Source of the DNA: Priestia filamentosa
GTDB lineage: Bacteria; Bacillota; Bacilli; Bacillales; Bacillaceae_H
Assembly: GCF_900177535.1 (NCBI RefSeq)
Contig: NZ_FXAJ01000013.1
Location: 1-64,000, forward strand
Reading direction: 5' to 3'
Length of the DNA stretch: 64,000 nt
A program made the position numbers and the translations under genes. The notes below the pieces were generated by a model that ran no database searches, was not told where the DNA came from, and saw nothing but the letters and a program-made list of their open reading frames with translations. Shown piece by piece: positions 1 through 9,424 of the stretch (its first letter is position 1; every line of letters starts with the position of its first letter).

Positions 1-82
1 CACGCAGTTTTGGACAGGGATAGTTTTTGCGTCTAAACTAGTGGCGTGAGCCACACTATATAAAAGCGACTTCTTGTCGCAC
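1..82 (-). mobile_element. 5' end of a group II intron, truncated by the window edge
   Basis: Read on the minus strand, the element starts at 82 with GTGCGAC, the conserved start of bacterial group II introns, and continues out of the window to the left. It is nearly identical to the first 80 or so bases of the intron at 29705..30480, with only a few substitutions. The exon base pairs just before the 5' splice site (CATTATG) are shared by both copies, as expected if they form the intron-binding site. Whether this copy carries a reverse transcriptase cannot be seen. Confidence 0.75.
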
Positions 83-229
83 CATAATGTTGATTATAAG
101 AAATAAATGTGACAGATCTACCTTAAAGGTATTTTTTTATATTCTACTATGATAATATACAGATGAATTACATTATTTGGTTTATTAACACCTGAATTTT
201 CCACATTATAGGAAAGGATGTATGTATGA

Positions 230-457
230 ATGAGCATAACCGAGATCAAAAAAATGCTTCATAATCTGATTGAATATGAAGACTGCACGATTATACATAC
301 TATCCCTGGTTTAATCGAATTATGTTATTGCAAGAAATCTAGCGCTTTTCAAGTTACTACATTTGCTGATGGGAATGTTGCCTCATATTATGATGTAGAG
401 ACGGCTTCTGATGCCTTATATAGAGCTTTAAATCCTGGAAAAAAAGAAGCCCTTTAA
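230..457 (+). CDS. Small protein of unknown function
   Basis: A 75-residue protein with no motif I recognise. It contains a Cys pair around residues 33-34 (CYCKK) and a mildly acidic C-terminal half. The ATG is preceded by GGAAAGG about 13 bases upstream. The stop codon lies in the loop of a strong intrinsic terminator, so the gene forms its own transcription unit. No signal peptide or membrane segment is visible. Confidence 0.6.
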   Translation: MSITEIKKMLHNLIEYEDCTIIHTIPGLIELCYCKKSSAFQVTTFADGNVASYYDVETASDALYRALNPGKKEAL

Positions 458-473
458 TGGGGCTTCTTTTTTG
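439..473 (+). terminator. Intrinsic terminator overlapping the preceding stop codon
   Basis: GAAGCCC pairs with GGGCTTC around a short loop that holds the TAA stop, followed by six T. The flanking A run makes it usable in both directions. Confidence 0.85.
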
Positions 474-508
474 TATACGGTAGGTGAAATTAGTTTACAT
501 AAGCTAAA

Positions 509-544
509 TAATACTGAATAAAAGGATCCTTTTATTCAGTATTA
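509..544. repeat. Perfect 36-base palindrome
   Basis: Eighteen bases starting TAATACTGAATAAAAGGA are followed directly by their exact reverse complement. It lies between converging transcripts and has no T tract of its own beyond the arms. It could be a hairpin, a protein-binding site or a leftover terminator. The first 15 bases (TAATACTGAATAAAA) recur just upstream of the regulator at 24435. Confidence 0.7.
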
Positions 545-652
545 ATGATATTTGATTGCTTTCATTTTTTATAAAACGTATTTCTTAAACCACTCATACT
601 TATAAGAGCATTTTCTAAGTTACAAGGTTACAATACTGGGATTAATGTCTTT

Positions 653-1501
653 TTACTGAAGCAAATGACGTTGGGCTAAAGCTTGATGAATACTAGAAAC
701 GACAGATAAGTCGTCAAAATCGATTCCGATTTGTATAGCCGTTTGAGCGATCTCAGGTCGAATTCCTGAAAGTGTACAGGTTACACCAATTAACTTTAAA
801 GCCTTGATTAATTGGAAGATTTGGTGGGCCACCATCGTATCGATAATCAGTACACCAGATAGGTCAATCAGTAAATGTTTTACTTGTTGATTAGAACATT
901 GTTGTAACGTATTTTCCCTCACCCTCTGGGCTCGATCGGTATCAATATCTCCTACAAGAGGAAGAAGAGAAAGGTCTTCACTAAGGGAAATAACCGGAGA
1001 GCTTAATTCATGGATCATCTCTTTTTGAGCAGCTAAACGTTCTTCCGCATACTTATGACTTTGTTCTGCGAAAGCTAGCATCACATAATTGAAGTTATTA
1101 ATGATCTTACGGTTCCATCTGTTAATCGTTTCAGGAGAATAGGTCTCATGACTTTTCTCTACAAATTCTTTCACATACTCTAGATACTGTTCTTGGTTAT
1201 TAAAGAACTCTCGTAATATCAAGTGAGTGGGTGTACGTTGATATTCCTGTTCCCCAGAAGTTTTACAAATCCATTCCTCAAAAGAGGATAAGAACTCCTC
1301 TTCTGAACAAGATTCATCAAACACTCTACAAAACCGTACATGAAATTCATAATTTTGTTTCTTTACCATTTCAACGACTTCAGGATCATCCGACGCATAT
1401 ACGCCAGAGGAATCATCTTTATCTAAAGCTTCATACCACTGCTCTGTTAATAAGCGCGCTCTTTCTAGTAAAAAATGATAGAGTTGATTGTTTCTATGCA
1501 T
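653..1501 (-). CDS. RsbR-family stressosome protein (STAS domain)
   Basis: A 282-residue protein. Residues 1-160 are an alpha-helical sensor region of the non-haem RsbR type, and 166-278 are a STAS domain. The signatures SSPVISL, LPLVGDIDT (Thr188) and LIDLSGVLIIDT (Thr222) match the two threonines that RsbT phosphorylates in RsbR paralogues. In Bacillus such proteins build the stressosome that controls sigma B through RsbT and RsbU. No rsbS, rsbT or rsbU is nearby, so the protein probably joins the chromosomal complex. It is monocistronic. Confidence 0.88.
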   Translation of the reverse strand: MHRNNQLYHFLLERARLLTEQWYEALDKDDSSGVYASDDPEVVEMVKKQNYEFHVRFCRVFDESCSEEEFLSSFEEWICKTSGEQEYQRTPTHLILREFFNNQEQYLEYVKEFVEKSHETYSPETINRWNRKIINNFNYVMLAFAEQSHKYAEERLAAQKEMIHELSSPVISLSEDLSLLPLVGDIDTDRAQRVRENTLQQCSNQQVKHLLIDLSGVLIIDTMVAHQIFQLIKALKLIGVTCTLSGIRPEIAQTAIQIGIDFDDLSVVSSIHQALAQRHLLQ

Positions 1502-1745
1502 GGTTGAATACTCTCCTTGTTATAATTCCTTCTATGGATTTAAATCTATAGCAAGTATATAGGTTATAAACTAATTATACCAATGATAAGGAAAAGAAAG
1601 GCGTTTACTCAGCTCTGACTCTTTCGAAAAAATAACTGATTTCTTTTCTTTTATTAATAATTAAATAAAACGTCATATATAAGCTATACACTGCTAGTCT
1701 ACATATTAAAATTTAACGATAATTACATAAAATTTTCTTTGGTGA

Positions 1746-1880
1746 GTAAAATATAAAAGATGCCGTTAGGACTCAAAATGCTCCTATTTTATATAAGCAA
1801 GTTGATGTAAAAAAGACTTCCCCTCACCCTTCTCGCTGTTCTTTCAAGAGGTAGTCTTTTTTCTTTTATAACTGTTTAAC
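1746..1880. repeat. Dispersed non-coding repeat, copy 1 (ends in a terminator hairpin)
   Basis: A block sharing the core AAGATGCCGTTAGGACTCAA, then ATATAAGCAAGTTGAT, then an AAAAGACT/AGTCTTTTTT hairpin with the copy at 5480..5615. The hairpin (1808..1863) ends in a T tract on the plus strand, so each copy looks like a short transcription unit or a shared terminator module. The right edge abuts the IS3 remnant. Confidence 0.65.
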
Positions 1881-2320
1881 TCTATATACTTCTCTTTTTT
1901 GGAATCGTTGGCACTTCGCACATTTTCTGAACGGAGTATTGACCTTTGTATTTCTCAATAAAGTGATTTAACTCTGTTTCTATTACTTTTTCGCGAATAT
2001 GCCTATAGCCTTTTTTAGGATTTCTAGTTTTTGTTTTAACCGAAGGTTTTCCATCTGAATCTCAACTAACTCTTTCGATGCCAGAGAGCCTTTCCCTGAA
2101 TGGATAGGTATAAATTCTTTTATCCATTTATAGATTGTTACTTCTGATACGCCATATTCGCTGCCTAAGTCTTTTACCGAGTTTCTAGCATGATATAGAT
2201 CCAGAACGTTTTTTTAAATCATCATTATACTTTTTACCTGTAGGTTTACGTTTCAATTTGGACACATCCTCTCAAAAATAAATAATTGCAAGACCTTAAT
2301 TAAATGGTGTCCATGAAACT
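1880..2320 (-). pseudogene. IS3-family insertion sequence remnant (orfA and start of orfB)
   Basis: On the minus strand a GTG at 2265 opens an OrfA that shifts frame at a run of seven A after about 15 codons. It then continues with an HTH reading EYGVSEVTIYKWIKEF and a leucine-zipper-like stretch, and stops at 1983. Near the OrfA end there is an AAAAAAG run like the slippery site of IS3 elements. OrfB begins in the next frame (HFIEKYKGQYSVQKMCE) but is cut at about 1880, where the dispersed repeat starts. The catalytic DDE domain is missing, so the element is dead. Confidence 0.8.
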
Positions 2321-2370
2321 ATACTAACTCCAAAAATTTATAAAAAAGAGGAAAGGGAATTGAATGAAAG

Positions 2371-2727
2371 GTGAGATTGATAGTGAAAGGTATTAGCTTA
2401 GTTATATGGTTCCTTTGGTTTACGTTATTAATGGGTGGAGTAGTTGAAACAACAAAAGGATTTGACCCTCTTTACGAACTTACAGCAATGGTAGAAGGGC
2501 TTCCTTTAGTAGCTTATCTGGTAGGAGCATTTATTTTGGCACTTTATATATTGAATGTATACTCAGTGGGTATTCTAATACCATTTAGGTTATACATTCT
2601 ATCTTATATTTTTATTGTCGGCATATTTTATGATAACAATAAAGGGGATAGGATAGAGAATAAGAAAGTAATTGATTTAAAAAAGAAGTACTTTAACGAA
2701 GGACTGGGGAAAGATGAAAGACGTTAA
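2371..2727 (+). CDS. Small integral membrane protein of unknown function
   Basis: A 118-residue protein with three predicted membrane segments (about 5-25, 45-65 and 70-92) and a basic, charged C-terminal tail ending KDERR. The start is GTG with a GAAAGGG ribosome site; the nearby ATG at 2363 is in another frame and closes quickly. An intrinsic terminator follows directly. I do not recognise the family. Confidence 0.55.
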   Translation: MRLIVKGISLVIWFLWFTLLMGGVVETTKGFDPLYELTAMVEGLPLVAYLVGAFILALYILNVYSVGILIPFRLYILSYIFIVGIFYDNNKGDRIENKKVIDLKKKYFNEGLGKDERR

Positions 2728-2740
2728 CGTTCTTAAGTAT

Positions 2741-2788
2741 AAAAAGAGCAGTAATTACCCTTATAGGAGTGATTATTGCTCTTTTTAT
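2741..2788 (+). terminator. Intrinsic terminator
   Basis: AAAAAGAGCAGTAAT pairs with ATTATTGCTCTTTTT, followed by a T-rich tract. Confidence 0.8.
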
Positions 2789-2859
2789 TTACCATAGTTA
2801 CAAGAAAGACTAAACAATGTTAAATCATAGAGCTGAATTTTGCATTTTTTCATGGATAA

Positions 2860-3170
2860 TCACTTCATATATTGATAACAACCCTGTCTAACTTTTTGAA
2901 TAAAGGGATTAATCCCTTGCACTTTAGCGATAGAATAGGCATCTGATGGTATCTTATAATCTCCATTACTCAATATATGCTTCCTAATAGATTTTAAATC
3001 AAACAACTCACTGGGGTGGGATTTCAATGTCTAATCCTTTTGGGTATTTGTTAAACACTACCGTAATATATAGTTCTTTTCTTGTATCTAATTTAAATAA
3101 TGAAGTTTGTCTCGTTATTTCCCCATCCAACAAATCTATAAGTACATAGTTCGGTATAACTCTTGGTGTA
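2860..3170 (-). pseudogene. Broken, truncated paralogue of the protein at 5871..6257
   Basis: On the minus strand the last 50 or so codons read IRKHILSNGDYKIPSDAYSI and then VQGINPFIQKVRQGCYQY before a stop at 2860. This is clearly homologous to the C-terminus of the gene at 5871 (LLRKHV, then IQGINPFIRKVRRGCYQY). The upstream part is open in another frame (RVIPNYVLIDLLDGEITRQT) and ends in a TGA at the junction, so the reading frame is broken. A stop also precedes it at about 3170. No intact N-terminus is present. Confidence 0.7.
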
Positions 3171-3363
3171 TGTTAAATATATTACTTTTTCGAAATTCAA
3201 CGGACAAAAGCTGAATAATTACATTGTTATCTCCCAAGGATTATATACGAATAGATAAATTTATTAGAACGGAAATGATTTTACAATAGGACTCTTCGTA
3301 CTGTATAAATTTACCGATATGGCGCAACATATCAGAGTAACGAATTATAAGGAGGTTTTCATT

Positions 3364-5013
3364 TTGGCAGAGAATAAAGATAGGGATGGTTCAAACGGAG
3401 ATGATGTGAAACGTGAGACTCTGACAACACGTCAGGGTCATCCCGTGAGGGATAACCAAAACATCCGTACAATTGGTAATCGTGGTCCAGCTACACTTGA
3501 GAATTATCACTTCATTGAAAAGATTTCCCATTTTGATCGGGAAGAGGTACCAGAGCGTGTAGTACACGCACGAGGATCTGGGGCATTTGGATATTTTGAA
3601 ACGTACGGAAAAGTCGGAGATGAACCGGTAGAAAAGTATACTCGCGCTAAAGTATTTTCGGGTGCTGGGAAGAGAACACCACTCATGGTTCGCTTCTCTA
3701 CAGTGGCAGGATCAAAGGATTCGCCGGAAACAGCACGGGATCCACGCGGCTTTGCGGTAAAAATGTATACGGAAGATGGCAACTGGGATTTGGTTGGGAA
3801 CAATATAAAAATTTTCTTTATCCGTGATGCGATGAAGTTCCCTGATATGATTCACGCATTTAAGGCTGATCCGGCTTCGAATGTGCCAAATCCTCAGCGA
3901 ATGTTTGATTTCGTTTCTCGTTCACCTGAGGCAACGCATATGATTACATTTTTATTTTCTCCATGGGGGATTCCAGCGACATACCGTCACATGCAGGGTT
4001 CTGGTGTAAACACCTACAAATGGGTAAATGACAAAGGCGAGGCTGTGTTGGTGAAGTATCATTGGGAGCCAAAGCAAGGGATTCGTAACTTAACACAAGA
4101 AGAAGCAGACGCTATTCAAGCAAAGAACGTTGGTCATGCCACACAAGATTTATATGAAGCCATCGAGCGCAAGGATTATCCAGAGTGGGAGCTCTTTGTG
4201 CAGATTATGGAGGATGATTACCATAAGGAACTTGATTTTGATCCTCTTGATGATACAAAACTTTGGCCAGAGGATCAGTTTCCATGGTTGCCAGTAGGAC
4301 GTATGGTCCTTGATCGCAATCCAGTAGATTTCCATGCGGAGATTGAGCAAGCCGCCTTTGGGACAGGGGTTCTTGTAGATGGAATGGACTTCTCAGATGA
4401 TAAAATGCTTCAAGGTCGTACCTTCTCTTACTCCGATACACAGCGCTATCGTGTAGGGGCGAACTATCTAAAATTGCCTGTGAATGCACCGAAAGCACCT
4501 GTTCGTACAAACCAGCATCGCGGCCAAATGGATACCCGTGACCCGAAGGAGTCTGGAGAGAATCCACATATTAACTATGAGCCATCAATGCTCGGCGGCT
4601 ACGAGGAAGCAAGTAAAGGCGCTCTTCCACCGCACCGTCCAAAGTATAATGCAGAAGCAATGAGTGCACCTATTGATCGCCCTAATAACTATGGGCAAGC
4701 TGGAAATACATACAGAGAGTTTGAGGAATGGGAGCGCGATGAATTAATCAAAAACCTTTCGGAAGCACTTGCGGTATGTGACAAACGTATTCAAGAAGCG
4801 ATGATTGAGCACTTCACCCAAGCCGATGAAGACTATGGTCGTCGTGTGAAGGAAGGAATTGAAAAGAAAATGAAAGAAATGCAAGGCATGGAGAAGGAAA
4901 ATCAAGTTCCAGGCCGTGAATCAGGTCAATCGAAATATGGCCAAGGTTCATTAGCTGCGAATGAAGCAACAAAAGATGCTGTGAATAAAAGCCATGGAGC
5001 TGACCCTTATTAA
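3364..5013 (+). CDS. katA: Monofunctional haem catalase
   Basis: Converts hydrogen peroxide to water and oxygen in the cytoplasm. The 549 residues from the TTG at 3364 fit the small-subunit clade. Visible signatures are [20 protein letters not shown] with the distal His68, the Asn in [10 protein letters not shown] (about 146), and the proximal haem ligand region [13 protein letters not shown] chose the TTG because AAGGAGG lies 8 bases upstream; the ATG at 3319 would add 15 residues that do not belong to the family. The C-terminal extension after about residue 495 is Lys/Glu/Gln rich. It is monocistronic, closed by a strong terminator. The symbol is by family; the exact orthologue is not established. 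Confidence 0.93.
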   Translation: MAENKDRDGSNGDDVKRETLTTRQGHPVRDNQNIRTIGNRGPATLENYHFIEKISHFDREEVPERVVHARGSGAFGYFETYGKVGDEPVEKYTRAKVFSGAGKRTPLMVRFSTVAGSKDSPETARDPRGFAVKMYTEDGNWDLVGNNIKIFFIRDAMKFPDMIHAFKADPASNVPNPQRMFDFVSRSPEATHMITFLFSPWGIPATYRHMQGSGVNTYKWVNDKGEAVLVKYHWEPKQGIRNLTQEEADAIQAKNVGHATQDLYEAIERKDYPEWELFVQIMEDDYHKELDFDPLDDTKLWPEDQFPWLPVGRMVLDRNPVDFHAEIEQAAFGTGVLVDGMDFSDDKMLQGRTFSYSDTQRYRVGANYLKLPVNAPKAPVRTNQHRGQMDTRDPKESGENPHINYEPSMLGGYEEASKGALPPHRPKYNAEAMSAPIDRPNNYGQAGNTYREFEEWERDELIKNLSEALAVCDKRIQEAMIEHFTQADEDYGRRVKEGIEKKMKEMQGMEKENQVPGRESGQSKYGQGSLAANEATKDAVNKSHGADPY

Positions 5014-5031
5014 TCTTGAATTTAATGCAAG

Positions 5032-5086
5032 GAGCTGAACAGAAAGTCAGTGAAAACTGCCTTTCTGTTCAGCCTTTTTATTTTTG
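5032..5086 (+). terminator. Catalase terminator
   Basis: GCTGAACAGAAAG pairs perfectly with CTTTCTGTTCAGC, then CTTTTTATTTTT. The stem is 13 base pairs. Confidence 0.9.
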
Positions 5087-5479
5087 CTCATTCCTTGTCC
5101 CTTTCACGGACGAGCATCGAGTCAACGCTCCGTTTGTGTTTCGTCTATCTTACTTTTCAAGCAGGAGTAGCAAAAATGATTAACAATCTTTTTAAAACTT
5201 TTGAAGCTCTACACAAAAGTTGTCCCTCTTTTAAAATATAAGTAACAATATAATAAAAGGAACCTTGAAATTACCATCCCCTATTGAATGTTTGGTAATT
5301 GTTTCGTGCGGAGCATAGGAAAAGGAATAGATGACAAAAAGATAAGTAAAAAGTCTAAATAGACAATTAGAAGGTCCTCGTGCAAAATTAACCAAAACTT
5401 TCACAGTAAGTTCTACATGCAGGAGGGGGAAAGAGAACACTTACAACTTAGAAATTGTATAAAGTTCCCCATATAGTAA

Positions 5480-5615
5480 ATAAAATATAAAAGATGCCGT
5501 TAGGACTCAAGGTACCCCTACCCATTCTATATAAGCAAGTTGATCTAGAAAAGACTCCCTCTTGATCTTCCCAGCTTTCTTTCAAGAGAGAGTCTTTTTT
5601 CTTTTTATAACTATA
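5480..5615. repeat. Dispersed non-coding repeat, copy 2
   Basis: Second copy of the block at 1746..1880. It has the same conserved core and a similar terminator hairpin (5549..5601, CAAGAGAGAGTCTTTTTT side). The middle has diverged, but hairpin position and flanks are kept. Confidence 0.65.
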
Positions 5616-5743
5616 CAACTCTATACATATTTAGTGCCCATAATATTAATCATGAGAAGAAAAACTTCTTTACAAAAAATATACTTTTTTAGTTCACGTC
5701 TGCTAAGTTTAGGGGTAAACTATTAAAGGGATGGGAATTCTTA

Positions 5744-5778
5744 AAGAAACAGTTCTGAAGAGGCTGTTTCTTTTTTAT
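5744..5778 (+). terminator. Intrinsic terminator
   Basis: AAGAAACAG pairs with CTGTTTCTT and is followed by TTTTATT. No plus-strand gene is seen just upstream. The stretch 5241..5870 otherwise holds only the dispersed repeat. Confidence 0.7.
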
Positions 5779-5870
5779 TGTATAAATATGTAAAAAGGTT
5801 TCCGTCAAACACTTTCGAGGTAGTAAAAAGTGCAAACTCAGTCACATCAAATTTGCGTTTTTTCACTTTC

Positions 5871-6257
5871 CTAAAGGTGGTCGATGTATTGATAACATCC
5901 GCGTCTTACTTTCCTTATAAAAGGATTAATCCCTTGAATTTTCTCAATGAAGTAGGCATTTGAAGGGAGAGGATAATCTACATGTTTCTGTACATGTTTT
6001 CGTAGTAAAGTTAGAGTAAAACATTTTTTTGGATTAGACTTGAAAAGCTGGATTGCAATTAAATAAGCTTCCAACTTCTCTCTATGAGCTTGCTTAAGAG
6101 TCAATGTACTCGTAATGTTCGTGGTATTCATTCCTCTTTGTTCCATTTCTTCTTTAATCAATTCCGTTTCCTTCATAAAATTTAGCATACATCTCATAAT
6201 ATGTTCTTTAGATTGTGTTAAACGTTTCACTAACCATTCTTGTTGTTGCGATTCCAC
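5871..6257 (-). CDS. Plasmid protein of unknown function, paralogue of a decayed gene at 2860
   Basis: About 128 residues, alpha-helical and basic, with the C-terminal block IQGINPFIRKVRRGCYQYID. I place the start at the GTG at 6257, because AAAGGAG lies 8 bases upstream; the GTG three codons earlier overlaps that site. A truncated relative sits 3 kb to the left, so the family has duplicated on this replicon. The divergent gene at 6685 shares the long intergenic region, which carries repeated ATGTAACATA motifs. No function can be assigned. Confidence 0.6.
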   Translation of the reverse strand: MESQQQEWLVKRLTQSKEHIMRCMLNFMKETELIKEEMEQRGMNTTNITSTLTLKQAHREKLEAYLIAIQLFKSNPKKCFTLTLLRKHVQKHVDYPLPSNAYFIEKIQGINPFIRKVRRGCYQYIDHL

Positions 6258-6406
6258 CTTGTACACTCCTTTAATAATGTGGAAGGAATGGTTATCTAGA
6301 TAGGCTCATTTCATACCACCTACTGCAATTGTAAAATAGAAAAAAGAGACTATCTCCTTTTTTCTAACTTTTTTAGTCACATAAAACCCACCTACGCAAA
6401 GAATAT

Positions 6407-6499
6407 ATGTAACATAGGTTTTATAATAATTATAACAAATATGTAACATATATCCAGTTTAGTTTACATATGTGTATTACAACTTCCTAGGTTACATAA
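6407..6499. promoter_or_regulatory. Cluster of ATGTAACATA motifs between divergent genes
   Basis: ATGTAACATA occurs at 6407 and 6441, with related GTTTACATATG at about 6462 and GTTACATAA at 6491. They lie in a 400-base non-coding gap between the divergent genes at 6257 and 6685. The spacing of 30-odd bases suggests repeated binding sites for one regulator. This is inference. Confidence 0.4.
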
Positions 6500-6684
6500 T
6501 TTTTATTTCCCTTTAAGTATACTTTTACAGTTTTATTTTCATTAAACATATTTTTCTACTTGGTATATTTAAACGTAATTCTCCTTATAATATGCATAAT
6601 TACCATTGAATACGCTTACATTACGCTTTATAATAGAGTGAAGGTGATGGAATCGTAAATAGAAATGAAAGTGGGTATATAGGA

Positions 6685-6966
6685 ATGAAGCAGATCGTAT
6701 CTTGGAAGGTGTCTTCATCGTCGTGGACAATGGGGAGAATTGTAGAGTTTTATCGATTATGTCAAATCCTTAAAAGTAACATATATTTGTGTAGTAATGA
6801 GATAACATGTGAAGTAAGGGACTTGTCTAAGCTCGTTTCCTTTATTTTAACCTTGAAGAACCAGGATATTCTCCTGATTGTGGAAGGAAAGAATGCCCCA
6901 GCTGATCAAGAATGTATACATCGTTATCTGAAACTATTCCAAAAGCCGATGCCCTGCCTAGCGTAG
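6685..6966 (+). CDS. HPr-like small protein without the usual phospho-histidine motif
   Basis: A 93-residue protein. Residues about 25-88 (SNIYLCSNEITCEVRDLSKL, then DILLIVEGKNAPADQECIHR) follow the pattern of the HPr/Crh fold, with a strand, a 'DL/SL' helix start, a hydrophobic strand and a C-terminal helix. The GxHARP motif with the active His is absent, and I see no regulatory Ser46 equivalent. If the fold is right it cannot act as a PTS phosphocarrier. The match is weak; an unrelated alpha/beta protein is possible. Start: ATG with a poor ribosome site. Confidence 0.4.
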   Translation: MKQIVSWKVSSSSWTMGRIVEFYRLCQILKSNIYLCSNEITCEVRDLSKLVSFILTLKNQDILLIVEGKNAPADQECIHRYLKLFQKPMPCLA

Positions 6967-6984
6967 GACCCAACGGCTTTTTTA
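6941..6984 (+). terminator. Intrinsic terminator
   Basis: AAAAGCCG pairs with CGGCTTTTTT around a 25-base loop that contains the upstream stop codon. Confidence 0.7.
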
Positions 6985-7134
6985 CGTTAGTAAACCTTAG
7001 CTGAGGTTTAAAAAGATTAGAGTTTTATATTTTTACTACAACTACAAAATAATTAAAACAAAATTAAAAGGATTGACTCCTTCAGAATACGGAATTCAAT
7101 TATAAATACCAAACAATAGAAGGTGTAATGAAAA

Positions 7135-7422
7135 ATGAATGGTAAAGTAAATACGGAGAAAAATATGTTTTCGAAAGTATTTGATATTATAGCCTTAATA
7201 ATTTCAATAGGAATATCAATCTATTTCTTTTCTAATCCAAATACAGATTTTCAATTCTATAATATCCCTCCTTTCATTTTATTACTGCTCTTGACTATTT
7301 CATATATTATTCAAACTATTGAATGCTCACTTCAAGGGAACAAAAAGCACTTTTACATCTACTTATTTATGTCCCTATTTTTTATTATTATATACATCTC
7401 TGTTTTTTCTATTGTTCTATAA
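7135..7422 (+). CDS. Small integral membrane protein of unknown function
   Basis: A 95-residue protein with three strongly hydrophobic segments (about 13-32, 44-60 and 73-95), the last running to the C-terminus. GAAGGTG precedes the ATG by 8 bases. I recognise no family. There is no operon partner; the following 350 bases are non-coding apart from a hairpin. Confidence 0.6.
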   Translation: MNGKVNTEKNMFSKVFDIIALIISIGISIYFFSNPNTDFQFYNIPPFILLLLLTISYIIQTIECSLQGNKKHFYIYLFMSLFFIIIYISVFSIVL

Positions 7423-7650
7423 GTAAATCTATCTCCGTGCTCTATGTTTATCTGTTATAGATGATTAAACGAATACAATGGAGAAAGTAAAGGTGTCACT
7501 CCTCTACATGGGGGAAGTATTATACTTAGATGTTTTTAGGATTTATTCGTTTTTCACCCCACTAAAAAAAGGTTCACCTCTAATCATTAGAAGTAGATCT
7601 TTATACTCTATACATTATTAGTTCACATAATGCCCATTCTAGAAAGTAAT

Positions 7651-7693
7651 AACAGCTCAAACTTTTTGAATTACAAAGAGTTTGAGCTGTTTC
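7651..7693. terminator. Hairpin, probably a terminator
   Basis: AACAGCTCAAACT pairs with AGTTTGAGCTGTTT, 13 base pairs, with T-rich flanks. It lies 230 bases past the gene at 7135. The rest of 7423..7778 shows nothing else. Confidence 0.6.
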
Positions 7694-7778
7694 TTGCCCT
7701 TTAAGTATAATCGTACAAACTGACGTTCTGTAAATATTTATTTAAGTCATAAAGATAATTTTTAATAATACAGATTCA

Positions 7779-7874
7779 TTACTCTTCTCTCAGAATAGAA
7801 AGTATATGTTGATTAGGACTTACAGCTGTAACAATAAATTTTAGATTACTCACTCTTGTATAAAGAGTCTTCAT
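7779..7874 (-). CDS. Possible 31-residue peptide
   Basis: An ATG at 7874 follows AGAGGTGAGGG at a 4-to-7-base spacing and opens 31 codons beginning MKTLYTRVSNLKFIVTAV. The strong ribosome site is the only evidence for translation. The hydrophobic stretch is too short for a clear membrane segment. It could be a small regulatory peptide or chance. Confidence 0.35.
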   Translation of the reverse strand: MKTLYTRVSNLKFIVTAVSPNQHILSILREE

Positions 7875-8040
7875 TTATCCCTCACCTCTTTTCAACCTTA
7901 ATTGCTACCGTTTATTAAGCTTTGATTAAGTACACCAGATTCACCCAAGAGTTTGTTTTTTCATTGACCGCTTTATATAAATGCCCTATAATTCTTATTA
8001 AACTAATAGGTTTTAAAGGTTTTAAAAGAGGTGATTATTG

Positions 8041-8217
8041 ATGAAATTATGGAATTTTTTATTTTCTGAGCGTTGCCCTAAATGTAAAGAAACCTTGAAC
8101 ACAACTCAATCAAAGGCTTTGTATGGGATGATTATCAAAACATGTCCAAATCACCACTATCAAAAAGAGTTTCACCCTGCTCTTGAGTCTTTTATTGAAC
8201 GTCATCAAGTATCTTAA
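8041..8217 (+). CDS. Small zinc-ribbon-like protein (58 residues)
   Basis: An ATG with AGAGGTG upstream opens 58 codons. The protein has a C12-P-K-C15 knuckle and a second set C35-P-N-H38-H39, a plausible single zinc site of the CCCH type. Such treble-clef or ribbon peptides are common on Bacillus replicons, but I cannot name a family. A strong bidirectional terminator separates it from the convergent sulfur operon. Confidence 0.65.
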   Translation: MKLWNFLFSERCPKCKETLNTTQSKALYGMIIKTCPNHHYQKEFHPALESFIERHQVS

Positions 8218-8220
8218 AAT

Positions 8221-8262
8221 AAAAAAGAAAGGCCAACGAGTGGTTGGTCTTTCTTTTCATTT
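8221..8262. terminator. Bidirectional terminator between convergent genes
   Basis: AAAAGAAAGGCCAAC pairs with GTTGGTCTTTCTTTT (one G-T mismatch region), with A run on the left and T run on the right. Confidence 0.85.
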
Positions 8263-8290
8263 TTAATGGATGAAAAATAGCTTTACTTTC

Positions 8291-9067
8291 TTATAAAACG
8301 TCTAACCAAATTTTAATAGCTGTGGCTAAAATTAATAGGGCTAAGAGCCATTGTAAAAACTTAGCATTGATACTTTGTCCTATTTTTGCACCTATAGGAG
8401 AAGCAATAAGGCTTGCAAGGATAAGAATAAGGGTGGGTACAAGGAGAACTTGACCTGTTATGATTTTCCCAACTGTTGCTCCAATAGAAGAAAGGAAAGT
8501 AATCGCTAGAGAAGAAGCGATCGTGACTCGGACTGGGATTTTTAAGATCGATAACATGATAGGTACCAAGATAAAAGCTCCTCCAGCTCCCAGAATACCT
8601 GATATACTCCCAATGATAAAGGCTAAAGAAGAGGCTATTGGCTTATTAAATAAAATTTCATCGTCTTCTTTATCTTCCTGTCCTTTTCTCGGTATAAACA
8701 TTAAAATAACAGCTATAAGAGCTAATATTCCATATATTAAGTTGATTCCTTTCTCAGATATGAAATGAGAAAAATAACTACCCAACATACTACCTATAAG
8801 AATACTACTTCCCATATATACAATGAGCGTTTTGTGTAAGAATCCACTTTTACGATAAGCCCAGACCCCACTAATTGTGGCAAAAAATACTTGAACAGCA
8901 CCGATACCTGAAACTTCGTGTGCGGTTAGAGTCATGACTCCTACTAATGGAGGAATATACAGTAACATAGGATAGTTAATGACAGATCCGCCAATGCCAA
9001 CCATTCCGGAGATAAATGAACCCATAAACCCAATGATGAAAAGAGTAGTGATAAAGGCCATATCCAC
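8291..9067 (-). CDS. TauE/SafE-family sulfite or sulfur-anion exporter
   Basis: A 258-residue membrane protein with about eight segments. Two pseudo-repeats carry the family's glycine-rich motifs [13 protein letters not shown] (about 22-34) and [17 protein letters not shown] (about 152-168). Family members move sulfite, thiosulfate or sulfoacetate. As last gene of the persulfide operon it probably expels sulfite made by the dioxygenase at 9425. The GTG start has GGAGG 8 bases upstream. Confidence 0.88.
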   Translation of the reverse strand: MDMAFITTLFIIGFMGSFISGMVGIGGSVINYPMLLYIPPLVGVMTLTAHEVSGIGAVQVFFATISGVWAYRKSGFLHKTLIVYMGSSILIGSMLGSYFSHFISEKGINLIYGILALIAVILMFIPRKGQEDKEDDEILFNKPIASSLAFIIGSISGILGAGGAFILVPIMLSILKIPVRVTIASSLAITFLSSIGATVGKIITGQVLLVPTLILILASLIASPIGAKIGQSINAKFLQWLLALLILATAIKIWLDVL

Positions 9068-9135
9068 TAGGTTTTCCTCCTTTTCAAAGGAAAAGGGTAT
9101 CTTTTATTTCGATACCCTTTCACCTTAATGATGGC

Positions 9136-9363
9136 TTATCCTTTTTTAATCCAGAATTTTAGAACGTCGCCTTCTTCAGCTTGTTCTATCAGTTCATGTC
9201 CGCCTGATTTAGACCAAGCAGCCAAGTCATTCTTAGCTCCTTTATCCGTAGCATGTACTTCTAGAACTTGACCTGATTCTATTTCATTCATCGCTTTCTT
9301 TGTTCTTACAATCGGCATGGGACATGCTAGTCCTTTTGCATCTAATACTTTATCTGATTTCAT
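9136..9363 (-). CDS. TusA-family sulfur carrier
   Basis: A 75-residue single-domain TusA/SirA protein with the persulfide-carrying CPMP motif (Cys14) inside LDAKGLACPMPIVRTKKA, then the DKGAKNDLAAW element. It passes sulfane sulfur between rhodaneses and DsrE-like acceptors. Its sequence is close to the N-terminal domain of the fusion at 11016, so the operon carries two TusA domains, probably from duplication. Good ribosome site (GAGGAGA). Confidence 0.93.
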   Translation of the reverse strand: MKSDKVLDAKGLACPMPIVRTKKAMNEIESGQVLEVHATDKGAKNDLAAWSKSGGHELIEQAEEGDVLKFWIKKG

Positions 9364-9424
9364 CTTATTCTCTCCTCTGTATCTGTTTTATGAATAGGTT
9401 TTCTGAAGCTCGCTCAACCTTTAT

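Noticed and set aside
3319..3363. Longer catalase start at the ATG 3319
   Set aside because: AAGGAGG sits 8 bases before the TTG at 3364, inside the would-be extension, and the 15 extra residues do not belong to the catalase family.
5050..5241. 63-codon frame after catalase
   Set aside because: It begins inside the catalase terminator hairpin and has no ribosome site.
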